Assembly (NCBI RefSeq): GCF_040939785.1
Contig: NZ_CP162553.1
Location: 7,521,001 to 7,585,000 of the forward strand
Direction of reading: 5' to 3'
DNA from: Bradyrhizobium lupini
Lineage (GTDB): Bacteria; Pseudomonadota; Alphaproteobacteria; Rhizobiales; Xanthobacteraceae
Length of the DNA: 64,000 nucleotides
Shown: positions 30,100 to 39,621 of the stretch, piece by piece
How positions within the stretch are numbered: the stretch's first letter is position 1
Layout: each line of letters begins with the position of its first letter
Program-made: the position numbers and the translations under genes
Notes under the pieces: generated by a model
Database searches by the model: none
Seen by the model: the letters and a program-made list of their open reading frames with translations, nothing else
Told to the model about the DNA's origin: nothing

Positions 30100-32377
30100 A
30101 TGGCCGAGCCGGGCCGGCCGGTACGATCGCAGGGGATCGCGGGGACGTGGCCCGCGGGCCGCGCCGCGTCCGCGGGCGGCCTCGCGCCTGCAGGCCTCGA
30201 CCTCTGGACATCGCTGGCCGAGACCCTCCGCGCCTGGCTGCGCGCCGAGGCGGGCGCCGGGCGGCTGTTGCCGTGGGTGCCCGTCGCGTTTGGCTGCGGC
30301 ATCGCGCTTTATTTCTCTGCCGATCATGAGCCGGTGCTGTGGGTCGTTGCCACGACCGCCATCGCGCTCCTGCTTGGCGCGGCTCTGTTGCGGCGGAGCC
30401 GGCTGTTCGCCCCGGCCATCATGATCGCGGCGGTCGCGGCCGGCTTTGCCGTCGCAACCTGGAAGACGGCGCGCATCGCCCACCCGGTGCTGGCAAGGGC
30501 GCTCTATTCGGTGTCGTTGTCGGGCTTCGTCGAGGCTCGCGACATCCGCGAGCGTACCGATCGTTTCGTGCTGCGCGTCACGGCGATGGAGGCGCAGCGC
30601 AGCGACGTCAGGCTCGAGCGCGTGCGCCTGTCGGTCCGCAAGGGCACCGCGCCGGAGGTCGGTAGCTTCGTTCAGCTGAAGGCACGGCTGATGCCGCCAC
30701 TCGCGCCGGTGCGGCCCGGCAGCTACGACTTTTCGCGTGACATGTTCTTCCAGGGCATCGGCGCCTCCGGCTTCGCGATGGGCGCCATCACGGTGGCGTC
30801 GCCGCCTGAGACCGGCGGCTTACGGCTGCGTTACGCGGCCTTCATGCAAGGCCTGCGCGATGCGATCGATGCCCGCATCCGGGCGACGCTCGACGGCGAC
30901 AATCGGGCGATCGCGACCGCGCTGCTCACCGGGCGGCGCGATGCGATCACCACGCCCGTCAACGATGCGATGTTCATCTCCGGCCTCGGCCACGTGCTCT
31001 CGATCTCCGGTTATCACATGGCCGTCGTTGCCGGCGTCGTGTTCTTCGCGGTGCGCGCGCTGCTCGCTCTGATCCCCGGATTGGCGGCCGGCTTCGCCAT
31101 CAAGAAATGGTCGGCCGCCGCCGCGCTGGTCGCCGCTGCGTTCTACCTGCTGCTGTCGGGCGCGGAGGTCGCCACGCAAAGGTCGTTCTTCATGACGGCG
31201 GTGGTGCTGATCGCGGTGATGGTCGATCGCCGCGCCATCACCTTCCGCACGCTTGCTGTGGCTGCGCTGATCGTGCTGGCGGTCGCGCCGGAAGCGCTGG
31301 TGCATCCGAGTTTTCAGATGTCGTTTGCGGCAACGCTCGGCTTGGTCGCACTGGTGCAGATCGGCATGCCCAATTTGTTTGCCTCGCCGGACAATTCGGC
31401 GACTGCGCGCATTGCGATGTGGGGTGGGCGCGAGATTGCGATGCTGTTCATGGCTTCGCTGATTGCGGGACTTGCGACCACGCCCTATGCCGCCTTTCAT
31501 TTCCACCGTGTCACGCCGTTCGGCGTGCTCGCCAATCTCGGCGCGATGCCGGTGGTCTCTGCGCTGGTGATGCCGGCGGGGCTGTTGGGGCTGCTTGCTG
31601 CGCCGTTCGGGCTGGACAGCGTGTTCTGGTGGGTGATGGGGATTGGCATCGAGTGGATGGTCGCGGTCTCGCGCTGGGTCGCGTCCTTGCCGGGCGCGGT
31701 GGGCCGCATCCCGGCGTTCGGGATCGCGCCGCTGATCGCGGCGAGCCTGGGAATCATTGTGCTCGGCTTGTTGCGCACGCCGCTGCGCTGGTCCGGCGCC
31801 CTGGTGCTGCTGGCAGCGATCCTCTGGGGACTGTCGGCGCGGCAGCCCGACATCCTGATTGCCGGGGATGGCGCCAGCGTCGCGGTGCGGGGCAGGGACG
31901 GATATCTGCACCTGATCAGGACGAACAAGGACAGCTTTCTGCTCAAGGAATGGCTCGCTGCCGACGCCGATCCGCGCGATGCGGGCAGAGCCTCGCTTGC
32001 CGATGGCGTGTCCTGCGACGAATCCGGCTGCGTGACGCCACTGGCCGACGGGAGGCTGGTCGCGCTGGCACTGCGCGTCGACGCTCTCGCAGACGATTGC
32101 AGTCGGGCCGCCCTGGTGGTGACGACGTCCCGCGCCGCCCGATTGCGCGGCGATGGTGGTCGATCGGCAGCGGCTCGCCAGCCAGAGCGCGCTGGCGCTG
32201 ACGCAGCGTGGTGACGGTTTTGTGGTTCAGGCAGTGAGGGCGAGAGGCACGAGCCGCCCCTGGTTGCCGGCCGGCGCCGGCGAGGGTGATTTCGACGGCA
32301 GCCTCGCGCCAAAGTCGACCGCGCCTCGCATCAAGGACGCAACGCCGGCGGACACCGATCTGCAAGCCGACGATTGA
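30100..32377 (+). CDS. comEC: ComEC/Rec2-family membrane protein (frameshift near the end)
   Basis: A polytopic protein of about 758 residues after repair, related to the DNA-uptake channel. A DUF4131-like N-terminal segment is followed by the Competence domain with FISGLGHVLSISGYHMAVVA and many membrane segments. The C-terminal domain is a degraded metallo-beta-lactamase-like region without visible HxHxDH. The frame breaks at about 32129-32141; removing one C gives TSAPPDCAAMVVDRQRLASQ and a stop at 32377. ATG 30100 is preferred over GTG 30091. It lies between the DUF2171 gene and lexA, a position I recognise from Bradyrhizobium. Confidence 0.85.
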
Positions 32378-32447
32378 TCTGATGGTGCGGAGCAACGCAG
32401 TGGTTCGGTGCGTCCGTTCGGATCTGCGGGGTGCAAACCACACCATC

Positions 32448-32467
32448 TCGCCGGCCACGGCCGGCGA
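32448..32467. terminator. Convergent-gene hairpin between comEC and the reverse gene 32516-32950
   Basis: TCGCCGGCC (32448-32456) and GGCCGGCGA (32459-32467) are perfect inverted repeats, extended by CCAT/ATGG outside. Position between convergent genes fits a bidirectional terminator, though there is no T-run. Confidence 0.5.
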
Positions 32468-32515
32468 TGGCGATTCAATCCTGACCTCCGACTTCGTAGC
32501 CGGAGGGCGGCTCTG

Positions 32516-32950
32516 TCAGCCGATCGGCAGGTGCGTGACGGTCGGCTGCCTGTCGGCGGTGATCTGCGCCTTGTGCTCGCGCTCGGTGACCGACTGAGTC
32601 ACCGGCAGTTGCAGCACCGTCGCGCGCTGGCCTTCGACGAGCTGCGTCACCAGCACGTATTTGCCGTCGGGGAATTCGATCGCATCATGATGGCGGTCGG
32701 GAACGTGCGGATCGATCTTGCCGAACTTGCCCACGCGGGAATTGATGGTGCGCGTCCAGATCCAGCGATTGTCGTAGCGGACGTCGTCGGCGAAGGCGAG
32801 CTCCGTCCCCGGCAGCAGGCAGACGGCAACAGACGGATCGGCTGCAGAGGCGAAGCCGCGCGTCGAGGTGCCGCGGAAGCTTGTCGTGACGATCGTCTCG
32901 CCGACTTCGGCGGGGCGCGACGCGACGGCATGTAGGCTGTAGTCACACAT
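32516..32950 (-). CDS. Conserved rhizobial hypothetical protein (MCDYSLH family)
   Basis: A 144-residue soluble protein beginning MCDYSLHAVASRPAEVGETI. I recognise this opening as a conserved alphaproteobacterial family without known function. It contains short beta-rich blocks (TTSFRGTSTRGFA, VAVCLLPGTELAF) and conserved Asp, His and Arg residues, including PDRHHDAIEFPDG. It has no signal peptide or membrane segment. ATG 32950 is selected because the family starts there. Confidence 0.7.
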   Translation of the reverse strand: MCDYSLHAVASRPAEVGETIVTTSFRGTSTRGFASAADPSVAVCLLPGTELAFADDVRYDNRWIWTRTINSRVGKFGKIDPHVPDRHHDAIEFPDGKYVLVTQLVEGQRATVLQLPVTQSVTEREHKAQITADRQPTVTHLPIG

Positions 32951-33443
32951 CGGGTGCTCCTCATGCTGGGATAGCAACCCGCGTCTCTTATCGAGGCGCA
33001 GGCCTCTATCAGAGTGGAAGCACGAACGCTCTGCTTGGTTGTGGGCAAATCTGCGGCTGGCTTCCGCAAGCCGCGATCACATTATCTTTCCCGAATTCAA
33101 TAGGAACAAAGCTCGCCGCGATGCATTCGGGAGGCGCGTACGCGAACATTGCCAACTTGGCTGCAACGGCCGAACTTGACCGCTGGTCGCTGTTTCCTCG
33201 AACAACCGAGCCGCGAAGCGGTGCTGCTTGAAGCGGTGCTGCTTCGTCGGCGTGGCGAGGAGCCAGCGTTGGAGGAGGGGCCGGATAGTCTGTGCAGAAC
33301 CAGAAAGGCTATCCAGCCGGAGCGGACGATGATCCGCTCCAATCTCTGACCGGCGATGCCGATCGGAAGCGCGCGAGGCGCCAAGCACCTCCGGCATGAA
33401 GTGCTTCCGATATGAAGTACTGCCGATAGAAAGACTCCCGGTA
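32951..33443. other. Gene-free stretch between the MCDYSLH-family gene and lexA
   Basis: No convincing gene is seen here; frames that stay open have no recognisable product or start. The region holds an exact 15-base tandem duplication (33215-33229 and 33230-33244) and, next to lexA, a run of degenerate 15-16-base repeats. Confidence 0.5.
33215..33244. repeat. Exact tandem duplication of 15 bases
   Basis: GAAGCGGTGCTGCTT occurs twice head to tail with no mismatch. Confidence 0.85.
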
Positions 33444-33461
33444 TCAGTACTTCCGGTAAAG
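33388..33461 (-). repeat. Degenerate 15-16-base tandem repeat overlapping the lexA 3' end
   Basis: Read on the lexA strand, successive units are ACCGGAAGTACTGAT, ACCGGGAGTCTTTCT, ATCGGCAGTACTTCAT, ATCGGAAGCACTTCAT and GCCGGAGGTGCTTGG. The first contains the last lexA codons and stop; the others continue downstream. Confidence 0.55.
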
Positions 33462-34145
33462 CCCGATCAGCTTGCCCTGAATCTTCACCCGGTTGGGCGG
33501 CAGGATGCGGACCTCATAGGCCGCGTTGGCGGGCTCGAGCGCGATCGAGGCGCCGCGACGGCGGAAGCGCTTCAGCGTCGCTTCCTCGTCGTCGATCAGC
33601 GCCACCACGATGTCGCCGGTATCGGCGCTCTCGTTGCGCTGGATCAGGGCCATGTCGCCGTCGAGAATGCCGGCTTCGACCATCGAGTCGCCGCGCACTT
33701 CCAGCGCGTAATGCTCGCCCGAGCCGAGCATGTCAGGCGGTACGCTGATAGTATGGCTGCGGGTCTGCAACGCCTCGATCGGCGTGCCGGCCGCGATGCG
33801 GCCCATCACCGGCACCGCGACGGGACGTTCGCCCTCGTCAGCGGGCAGGCTCGCGCTCGCACGCACCTTGCCGAGATTGCCCTCGATGACGCTCGGCGTG
33901 AAGCCGCGGCGGCTGCCAGCGGCTGCCTGGAGCTCCGGCAGCTTGATGACTTCAATCGCACGGGCGCGGTTGGGCAGGCGTCGGATGAAGCCACGCTCCT
34001 CGAGCGCCGTGATCAGGCGATGGATGCCCGACTTCGAGCGCAGATCGAGCGCATCCTTCATCTCGTCGAAGGAGGGCGGCACGCCGCTTTCCTTCAGACG
34101 TTCACTGATGAACCGCAGAAGCTCGTATTGTTTGCGCGTTAACAT
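33444..34145 (-). CDS. lexA: SOS repressor LexA
   Basis: A 233-residue repressor. The N-terminal winged HTH ([20 protein letters not shown], then [20 protein letters not shown]) binds DNA; the C-terminal S24 peptidase domain has the Ala-Gly cleavage site in GRIAAGTP, catalytic Ser in RGDSMVEAG and Lys in [13 protein letters not shown] 34145 starts the conserved protein; an in-frame ATG at 34214 would add 23 residues of no known domain. Two SOS boxes lie upstream, so it is autoregulated. Confidence 0.95.
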   Translation of the reverse strand: MLTRKQYELLRFISERLKESGVPPSFDEMKDALDLRSKSGIHRLITALEERGFIRRLPNRARAIEVIKLPELQAAAGSRRGFTPSVIEGNLGKVRASASLPADEGERPVAVPVMGRIAAGTPIEALQTRSHTISVPPDMLGSGEHYALEVRGDSMVEAGILDGDMALIQRNESADTGDIVVALIDDEEATLKRFRRRGASIALEPANAAYEVRILPPNRVKIQGKLIGLYRKY

Positions 34146-34219
34146 CTCGACCAAAGTCCCCCGGTTGATGTCGTCCGATTCCGAGACGCTGAATTCGGCC
34201 ATAAGCCGCTGCATGCTCG

Positions 34220-34260
34220 AAACAAATCATGAACAGACACTATATGTTCGATACATGTTC
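34220..34260 (-). promoter_or_regulatory. Tandem SOS boxes upstream of lexA
   Basis: GTTC-N7-GTTC at 34246-34260 (GAAC-N7-GAAC on the lexA strand) is a perfect alphaproteobacterial LexA site. A second site at 34220-34234, AAAC-N7-GAAC on the plus strand, matches seven of eight conserved bases. Both lie 75-115 bases before the lexA start. Confidence 0.8.
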
Positions 34261-34321
34261 CGCAACTGCTTAATTTACCGTGAACAGAGCAAAGTGCGCG
34301 GAACGCGCGTTGCGGGGGCGC

Positions 34322-35532
34322 TCAGACGGGGAGCCGCAACACTTCGCAAGCCGTGCCGGCTTCGGCCTTCGGCGCGAATGGTGCGCGGACGAGAAGTACC
34401 TGTGCTGCAGCGAGATCTGCAAGCAGCGAAGAGTCCTGATGATTGACGGGAACAACGACGCGTGTGCCATCGTCACGCTCCTCAAGATGCGCGCGCAGAT
34501 AGTCCTCGCGCTGGTCGTTGGCGCCGACGTCGCGGCCGAGCACGGCGCGTTCACGGCGATGGTGAATCACTGAACGGCCCGACAGGGCGCGAATCAGCGG
34601 CACCATGAACAGGAAAGCGCACACGTAGGACGATACGGGATTGCCCGGCAGGCCGATCACACCCATTGCGCCGAGTCGCCCGTGCATCATTGGCTTGCCT
34701 GGCCGCATCGCGATCTTCCAGAACGCCATCGCGATGCCTTCGTCCCGCAGTGCCTGCTGGACCAGATCGTGGTCGCCGACCGATGCGCCGCCGGTCGTGA
34801 TCAGGACGTCGGCGCCGCTCTCGCGGGCGCGGCGGATGCCGGCGGTGGTCGCCTCCAGCGTGTCGGCGGCAATACCGAGGTCGATGGTCTCGGCGCCCTC
34901 GCTGCGGGCGAGCGCGTGCAGGGCGTAGCCGTTGGAATAGACGATCTGGCCGTGGCCGGGCGTGGTGCCCGGCATCACCAGCTCGTCGCCGGTGGCGAGA
35001 ATCGCGACTTTCGGACGCCTGACAACGGCAAGGTGCGGATGATCCATCCCGGCGGCGAGCGCGAGGTCTCGCTCGGTCAAACGGCTTCCTTGCGCAGGAG
35101 CACGTCGCCCTCGCGGAAATCGACGCCGGCGGGGCGGATGTGCCGGCCGGCGATTGCGGCTTCCTTGATCGTGATCCGCTTGCCGGCGGCGACCGTGTCC
35201 TCCTGGATCACGACGGCGTCCGCGCCAAAGGGAACGACGCCGCCGGTGAAGATCCGCACGGCCTCGCCGGCTCCGACCGTCCCCTCGAACGGTCGGCCCG
35301 CTGCGACTTCGCCGATGACGGTGAGCTCCGAATCGATCGTCGCGGCATCGGCCGCGCGCACCGCGTAGCCGTCCATCGCCGACATCGCCTGCGGCGGCTG
35401 CGTGCGCCGCGCCACGACGTCACGCGCGAGCACGCGATGGTAGGCCTCGTCGAGGGAAATCATTTCTTCCGGCAGCGGCTCTGCACCCGCCAGCACCGCG
35501 GCAAGCGCGTCAGAAACCGGCATCAAGGCCAC
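34322..35532 (-). CDS. moeA: Molybdopterin molybdenumtransferase (frameshift mid-gene)
   Basis: Inserts molybdate into adenylylated molybdopterin. The N-terminal part (ARRTQPPQAMSAMDGYAVRA, FTGGVVPFGADAVV) ends in the first frame at LLRKEAV; the second begins TERDLALAAGMDHPHLAVVR and includes TGDELVMPG, TTGGASVGDHD and GLPGNPVSSYVCA. One missing C at 35088-35089 (G on the coding strand) restores LLRKGSRLTERDL and a 403-residue protein, the family length. GTG 35532 has AGGAG eight bases upstream; ATG 35523 is possible. Normally near moaC and trpCD, which here lie 7 kb away. Confidence 0.9.
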
Positions 35533-35770
35533 GGCGAAAACTCCTGCTCGGCACGTTCGGGCGAATGTTCCGCACGTCTTCTAGCCGAGCGCAGGCGCAG
35601 AGGCAAAAGCGGCTGAGCAGGCACAGTCATCCCGCCCCTTCACATTGTTCCGGAAGGCAGGATCAAGCGCGTCGCGGCATGATCCGAAGGAGGTCACAGA
35701 TCGGCAGGAGAGTGGTCATGGAAGCGACGAAAATCATGGCAAGGCGAGAACGCGCCATGGCCTGAATCGA

Positions 35771-35962
35771 TCAGCTCCCTGCCTGCCCGGGAGTTACGTC
35801 GGGCGCCTTGGATCCCTGATCCTTGTCGGGCAGCGGGTCGGCTTGGGATTTCAGGTCGGCGGCCTTGCTCACAAGCTTGGCGGAAAGGTCCGAATCTGAA
35901 GTTGTCCTCGCGAATTCAAGAAGAAGAGAGGCCTGCTTGGTGAGGTAGGTTTTGCCCAGCAC
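35771..35962 (-). CDS. Small hypothetical protein
   Basis: Sixty-three residues from GTG 35962. The sequence is helical and charged (KQASLLLEFARTTSDSDLSA, then LVSKAADLKSQADPL) with a hydrophilic tail ending GQAGS. I recall short Bradyrhizobium proteins with the same LLLEFA...KAADLKSQ pattern and no known function. The start is uncertain because no strong Shine-Dalgarno is visible; the frame is open further upstream. Confidence 0.45.
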   Translation of the reverse strand: MLGKTYLTKQASLLLEFARTTSDSDLSAKLVSKAADLKSQADPLPDKDQGSKAPDVTPGQAGS

Positions 35963-35992
35963 GATGATGCATCCGTCCGTAGAAGTCCCAAC

Positions 35993-36007
35993 GGACTCTA
36001 AGAGTCC
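35993..36007. promoter_or_regulatory. 15-base palindrome upstream of the small gene at 35771-35962
   Basis: GGACTCT (35993-35999), A, AGAGTCC (36001-36007), perfect. It lies about 30 bases before the proposed start in a locally AT-rich patch that includes TATACA on the reverse strand near 36036. Confidence 0.4.
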
Positions 36008-36129
36008 GGAAGGCGGTATTCCGTTCCCGGAACTCTGTATAAAAATGTACAAAGTGATCCGGTTCCTCAATTTTTCAAAATTGGTCCGTCGGGCCGTGCC
36101 GTCGTGGGTTTCGCGACAACGGACCGTCG

Positions 36130-36756
36130 TCAAATGCCCAATGCCTTCAATGCGTTCCCGACGTCACGCGGCGAGGTCACATGCACCGCCGTCAAGCCGC
36201 GCGCGCGCGCTCCCTCGATGTTTTCGGCAAGATCGTCGAAGAACACGATGCGCCCGGCGGGCACGCCGATCGCCGCAACGACGTGGTCGAAGGCCTCCGC
36301 ATCCGGTTTGCGCAGGCCGATGCTGGACGACAAATACAGCTCGCGGAAATGGCCGAGGAGGTCGGCATATTCCCTCGAGAAATGGTCCACGTGCGGCCGG
36401 TTGGTGTTGGAGAAAGCATAGAGCGGCATCTGTTTCGCTGCGCGCGGCAGCAGCTCGGCGATGTCAGGCATTTCGCCGGCGAAAATCGCGTTCCAGCCTT
36501 CCAGGAACTGCGCATCCGAAATGCCGATTCCGAGCGAGGCTCGCAATGAGGCGAAATAGTCCTCATCGCTGATCTTCCCCATCTCGTGCAACCGATAGGC
36601 TTCGCTGTCCCGCACATAGCGCGCGACGATGGCTTCGGGCTTGCAGCCGGCATGTCCCGCCCAGCAGGCGATCGCCTTGGAGAAATCGATATCGAGCACG
36701 ACGCGGCCGAGATCGAACAGGAGCGCATCCGCGCTGCCGGGAGAGAGCGATGTCAC
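36130..36756 (-). CDS. HAD-superfamily hydrolase (subfamily IA)
   Basis: A 208-residue phosphatase-like protein. Motif I is LLFDLGRVVLDID with the nucleophile Asp; motif II Ser/Thr lies in YAFSNTNRPH; motif III Lys in LRKPDAEAFDHVV; motif IV FFDDLAENIEGAR. Start GTG 36756 (VTSLSPGSAD) has AAGGA five bases upstream. It begins 14 bases after the alpha-hydroxy-acid dehydrogenase gene and is probably in its operon. The substrate is unknown; phosphoglycolate-like small molecules are typical. Confidence 0.85.
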   Translation of the reverse strand: MTSLSPGSADALLFDLGRVVLDIDFSKAIACWAGHAGCKPEAIVARYVRDSEAYRLHEMGKISDEDYFASLRASLGIGISDAQFLEGWNAIFAGEMPDIAELLPRAAKQMPLYAFSNTNRPHVDHFSREYADLLGHFRELYLSSSIGLRKPDAEAFDHVVAAIGVPAGRIVFFDDLAENIEGARARGLTAVHVTSPRDVGNALKALGI

Positions 36757-36770
36757 CTGCGTCCTTTCAC

Positions 36771-37904
36771 TCAGTATCGATACGGCTCGTGGTCGAACAG
36801 CGGAAACGCGCTGAACACACTCGGCGCGTTGGTTGCGGTCGCCTGGTGCAGGCAGGATTTGTTGACCTCGGCGAACGAGGTCGCACCCAAGAGGCCGAGG
36901 CAGCGCAGCACTTCGTCCTCGAGCAGTTCCAGCATGCGCGCCACGCCGGCTTCGCCGGCCGCCGCCAGCGCCCAGCATTGCAGCCGGCCGATGCCGACGA
37001 GGTCGGCGCCCGCCGCGATCGCCTTGACGATGTCGGTGCCGCGACAGACACCGCCATCGACCATGATCTTGGCGCGGCCGTTCACGGCGTCGACGATCTC
37101 GGGCAGCACGTGCATGGCGCCGCGACCGTGATCGAGCTGACGGCCGCCATGGTTGGAGACGTAGATCCATTCGACGCCGTGATCGATCGCGATCAGCGCG
37201 TCCTCCGGCGTCGCGATGCCCTTGAGGATCAGCGGGATCTTGAACTTGTCCTTGATCATCTTCACCGTCCGCCACTCCAGACCCTTCTGGTAATCGCCCC
37301 CGGTGGCGCGCAAGCGGCTCTCGCGAACGTAGCGCTTGGCGATGTCACGTTCGCGGCGGCTGTAGTGGGCGGTGTCGACGGTCAGGCAGAAGGCGGCGTA
37401 GGCGTTCTTCTCGGCCCGGCTGACGACGTCGGCGACGAAGGCGTCATCGCCGCGCACATAGAGCTGGTAGAGCCGCAGCGCGTCGGACGCAGCTTCGGCG
37501 GTCTTTTCTAGGCCGGGCTCGGACACCGAACTGAGCATGTGCGCCGCACCGAAAGTGCCGCAGGCGCGTGCCACGCTCGCCGCACCATCCGGATCGAAGA
37601 TCTGGAGCGCGCCGACCGGGGCGAGGACCACGGGCAGGCGCATCTTGCGGCCGAACTGTTCGACCGAACCTGTAACCTTGCGAACATCGCGCAGCACGCG
37701 CGGGCGGAAAGCGATCTCGTCCAGCGCCATGCGGTTGCGACGCATCGTGGTCTCGGTCTCGGCCGCGCCGACGATATAGTCCCATGCATTCTGGTTGAGG
37801 TTGGCGCGGGCTTTCCGGATGAATTCATGCAGATTCTGGAACGGCTCGGTGCTGGCGCCGAGCTCGACGTTCCTTTCCGGTTGGATGCGGGGTGCTTCGT
37901 TCAT
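36771..37904 (-). CDS. FMN-dependent alpha-hydroxy-acid dehydrogenase (L-lactate dehydrogenase-like)
   Basis: A 377-residue TIM-barrel flavoprotein. SNHGGRQLDHGRGA holds the catalytic His and Arg; KGIATPEDALIAIDHG, VDGGVCRGTDIVKAIAAGAD and GRLQCWALAAAGEAG bind FMN. It oxidises a 2-hydroxy acid (lactate, glycolate or mandelate type) and passes electrons to oxygen or the membrane; which acid cannot be told. GGGAGG lies eight bases before ATG 37904. Downstream is the HAD hydrolase, and a glycolate-oxidase/phosphoglycolate-phosphatase pairing is a reasonable guess. Confidence 0.88.
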   Translation of the reverse strand: MNEAPRIQPERNVELGASTEPFQNLHEFIRKARANLNQNAWDYIVGAAETETTMRRNRMALDEIAFRPRVLRDVRKVTGSVEQFGRKMRLPVVLAPVGALQIFDPDGAASVARACGTFGAAHMLSSVSEPGLEKTAEAASDALRLYQLYVRGDDAFVADVVSRAEKNAYAAFCLTVDTAHYSRRERDIAKRYVRESRLRATGGDYQKGLEWRTVKMIKDKFKIPLILKGIATPEDALIAIDHGVEWIYVSNHGGRQLDHGRGAMHVLPEIVDAVNGRAKIMVDGGVCRGTDIVKAIAAGADLVGIGRLQCWALAAAGEAGVARMLELLEDEVLRCLGLLGATSFAEVNKSCLHQATATNAPSVFSAFPLFDHEPYRY

Positions 37905-38207
37905 TGTTATCCTCCCGAGAATTTGAAGCCTTCCCTGATCGCCTAACCCGTCCGGGGCGCCAAAACCATCCTAAAATGGCATGGCTGCGAGGCGCGGGCC
38001 GGCCGGCCGACCCCCGCTGCGCACGAACCGGTCCTGCAACGTTGCCGAAAGTTTGGGTCCGGACCAACCGATTTTTACGGTGTACCCGCCGGCGTGGCAT
38101 CCCGGCCTTGAAGAAACCAGAATGGTATTGTGAGAAGCAGGCTGGATCGCCATTTGCATGGCGGCTCCCAGCCCACCGAACCGCGAAGCAAAAAGGCCAG
38201 CCTATCC
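37905..38207. other. Divergent gap between the dehydrogenase gene and the CtpA-type protease
   Basis: No gene, strong hairpin or clear promoter can be supported. It contains GCCGGCCGGC-rich sequence and a short GGCTGG/CCAGCC inverted pair near 38140 and 38200. Confidence 0.4.
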
Positions 38208-39545
38208 ATGCGGAAAACCCTGCTGTTTCCACTGGGCGCGCTCACCGGAGCGTGTCTGACCCTTTTGGTAGCCAGTCCGCACGGCGGCGTTTGGGCGGCA
38301 CGGGCGGCAGCGAGCGCGGATGACGCCTATTCCAAGCTCAATCTGTTCGGCGAAGTGTTCGAGCGGGTGAAGGCGAGCTATGTCGAGAAGCCTGACAATG
38401 CCAAGCTGATCGAAGGCGCGATCACCGGCATGGTGACCTCGCTCGATCCGCACTCGCGCTACATGAACGACAAGGCCTGGACCGAGATGCAGGAGACCAC
38501 CTCCGGCGAGTTCGGCGGGCTCGGCATCGAGGTCACGATGGAGGAGGGGCTGGTCAAGGTCGTCTCGCCGATCGACGACACGCCGGCATCCAAGGCCGGC
38601 ATCATGTCGGGCGACCTCATCAGCAAGATCGACGGCGATGCCGTGCAGGGCATGACGCTCGAGCAGGCCGTCAACAAGATGAAGGGGCCGGTCGAGACCC
38701 AGACCAAGCTCACGATCGTGCGCAAGGGCGCCGACGCCCCGCTCGACGTCGCGATCAAGCGCGAGATCATCCATGTGCGTCCCGTGCGCTTCCACGTCGA
38801 GAACGGGGATATCGGCTATATCCGCGTCACCTCGTTCAACGAGCAGACCACCGATGGCCTGAAGAAGGCGATCGCATCGATCACCAAGGAGGTTCCGCCG
38901 GAGAAGCTGGTAGGCTACGTGATGGACCTGCGCAACAATCCGGGCGGATTGCTCGACCAGGCCGTGTCGGTGTCGAGCGCGTTCCTGCAGCGTGGCGAGG
39001 TCGTCTCGACTCGCGGCCGCAATCCGGAAGAGACCCAGCGCTTTACCGCCCATGGTGGCGACCTCACCAAGGGCAAGCCGCTGGTGGTTCTTGTCAACGG
39101 CGGCTCCGCCTCAGCCTCGGAAATCGTGGCCGGCGCGCTGCATGACCACAAGCGCGCGACGCTGATCGGCACGCGCTCGTTCGGCAAGGGCTCGGTGCAG
39201 ACCATCATTCCGCTCGGCACCGGCAACGGCGCGCTGGCGCTGACCACGGCGCGCTACTACACGCCCTCGGGCCGCTCGATCCAGGCCCAGGGCATCGCGC
39301 CCGACATCGAGATCCTCCAAGACGTGCCGCCCGAGCTGAAGGGCCGGATGGACACCATGGCGGAGTCCCAGATGCGCGGTCATCTCCAGGCAGCCGACGG
39401 CACCGAGCAGACCGGGTCGCAGTCCTATGTCCCACCGGAAGCGAAAGACGACAAGGCCCTGCATACGGCCTACGACTTCCTGCACGGCCAAACCGCGAAT
39501 GCGGTCGCCGCCAAGCCGGCGTCGAAGGCTGCAGTGCCGAACTAG
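38208..39545 (+). CDS. ctpA: S41-family C-terminal processing peptidase (CtpA)
   Basis: A 445-residue exported protease. The signal/anchor MRKTLLFPLGALTGACLTLL is followed by an N-terminal domain, a PDZ domain (GLGIEVTMEEGLVKVV to about residue 175), and the S41 catalytic core: Ser in NGGSASASEIVAGAL and the Lys partner in GTRSFGKGSVQTI. It trims periplasmic proteins. ATG 38208 is chosen for the signal; codons before it are not hydrophobic. It is followed by a hairpin at 39571-39600. Confidence 0.92.
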   Translation: MRKTLLFPLGALTGACLTLLVASPHGGVWAARAAASADDAYSKLNLFGEVFERVKASYVEKPDNAKLIEGAITGMVTSLDPHSRYMNDKAWTEMQETTSGEFGGLGIEVTMEEGLVKVVSPIDDTPASKAGIMSGDLISKIDGDAVQGMTLEQAVNKMKGPVETQTKLTIVRKGADAPLDVAIKREIIHVRPVRFHVENGDIGYIRVTSFNEQTTDGLKKAIASITKEVPPEKLVGYVMDLRNNPGGLLDQAVSVSSAFLQRGEVVSTRGRNPEETQRFTAHGGDLTKGKPLVVLVNGGSASASEIVAGALHDHKRATLIGTRSFGKGSVQTIIPLGTGNGALALTTARYYTPSGRSIQAQGIAPDIEILQDVPPELKGRMDTMAESQMRGHLQAADGTEQTGSQSYVPPEAKDDKALHTAYDFLHGQTANAVAAKPASKAAVPN

Positions 39546-39570
39546 GCGCTCGCGACGGTAAGGTGTTGAT

Positions 39571-39600
39571 CGCCCGGGAGCGGATAGTCGTTCCCGGGCG
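39571..39600 (+). terminator. Hairpin after the CtpA-type gene
   Basis: CGCCCGGGA (39571-39579) and TCCCGGGCG (39592-39600) form a perfect 9-bp stem; AACTTGTTTC follows. It is a likely terminator. Confidence 0.6.
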
Positions 39601-39621
39601 AACTTGTTTCGGGACGCTGTG

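Noticed and set aside
30100..32377. comEC as evidence of lost competence
   Set aside because: The break is a single C in a CCC run and the downstream frame is fully coding, so error is the simpler reading.
33149..33349. Small forward frame in the gap before lexA
   Set aside because: Leu/Glu repeats come from the 15-base tandem duplication; no start signal or homology is apparent.
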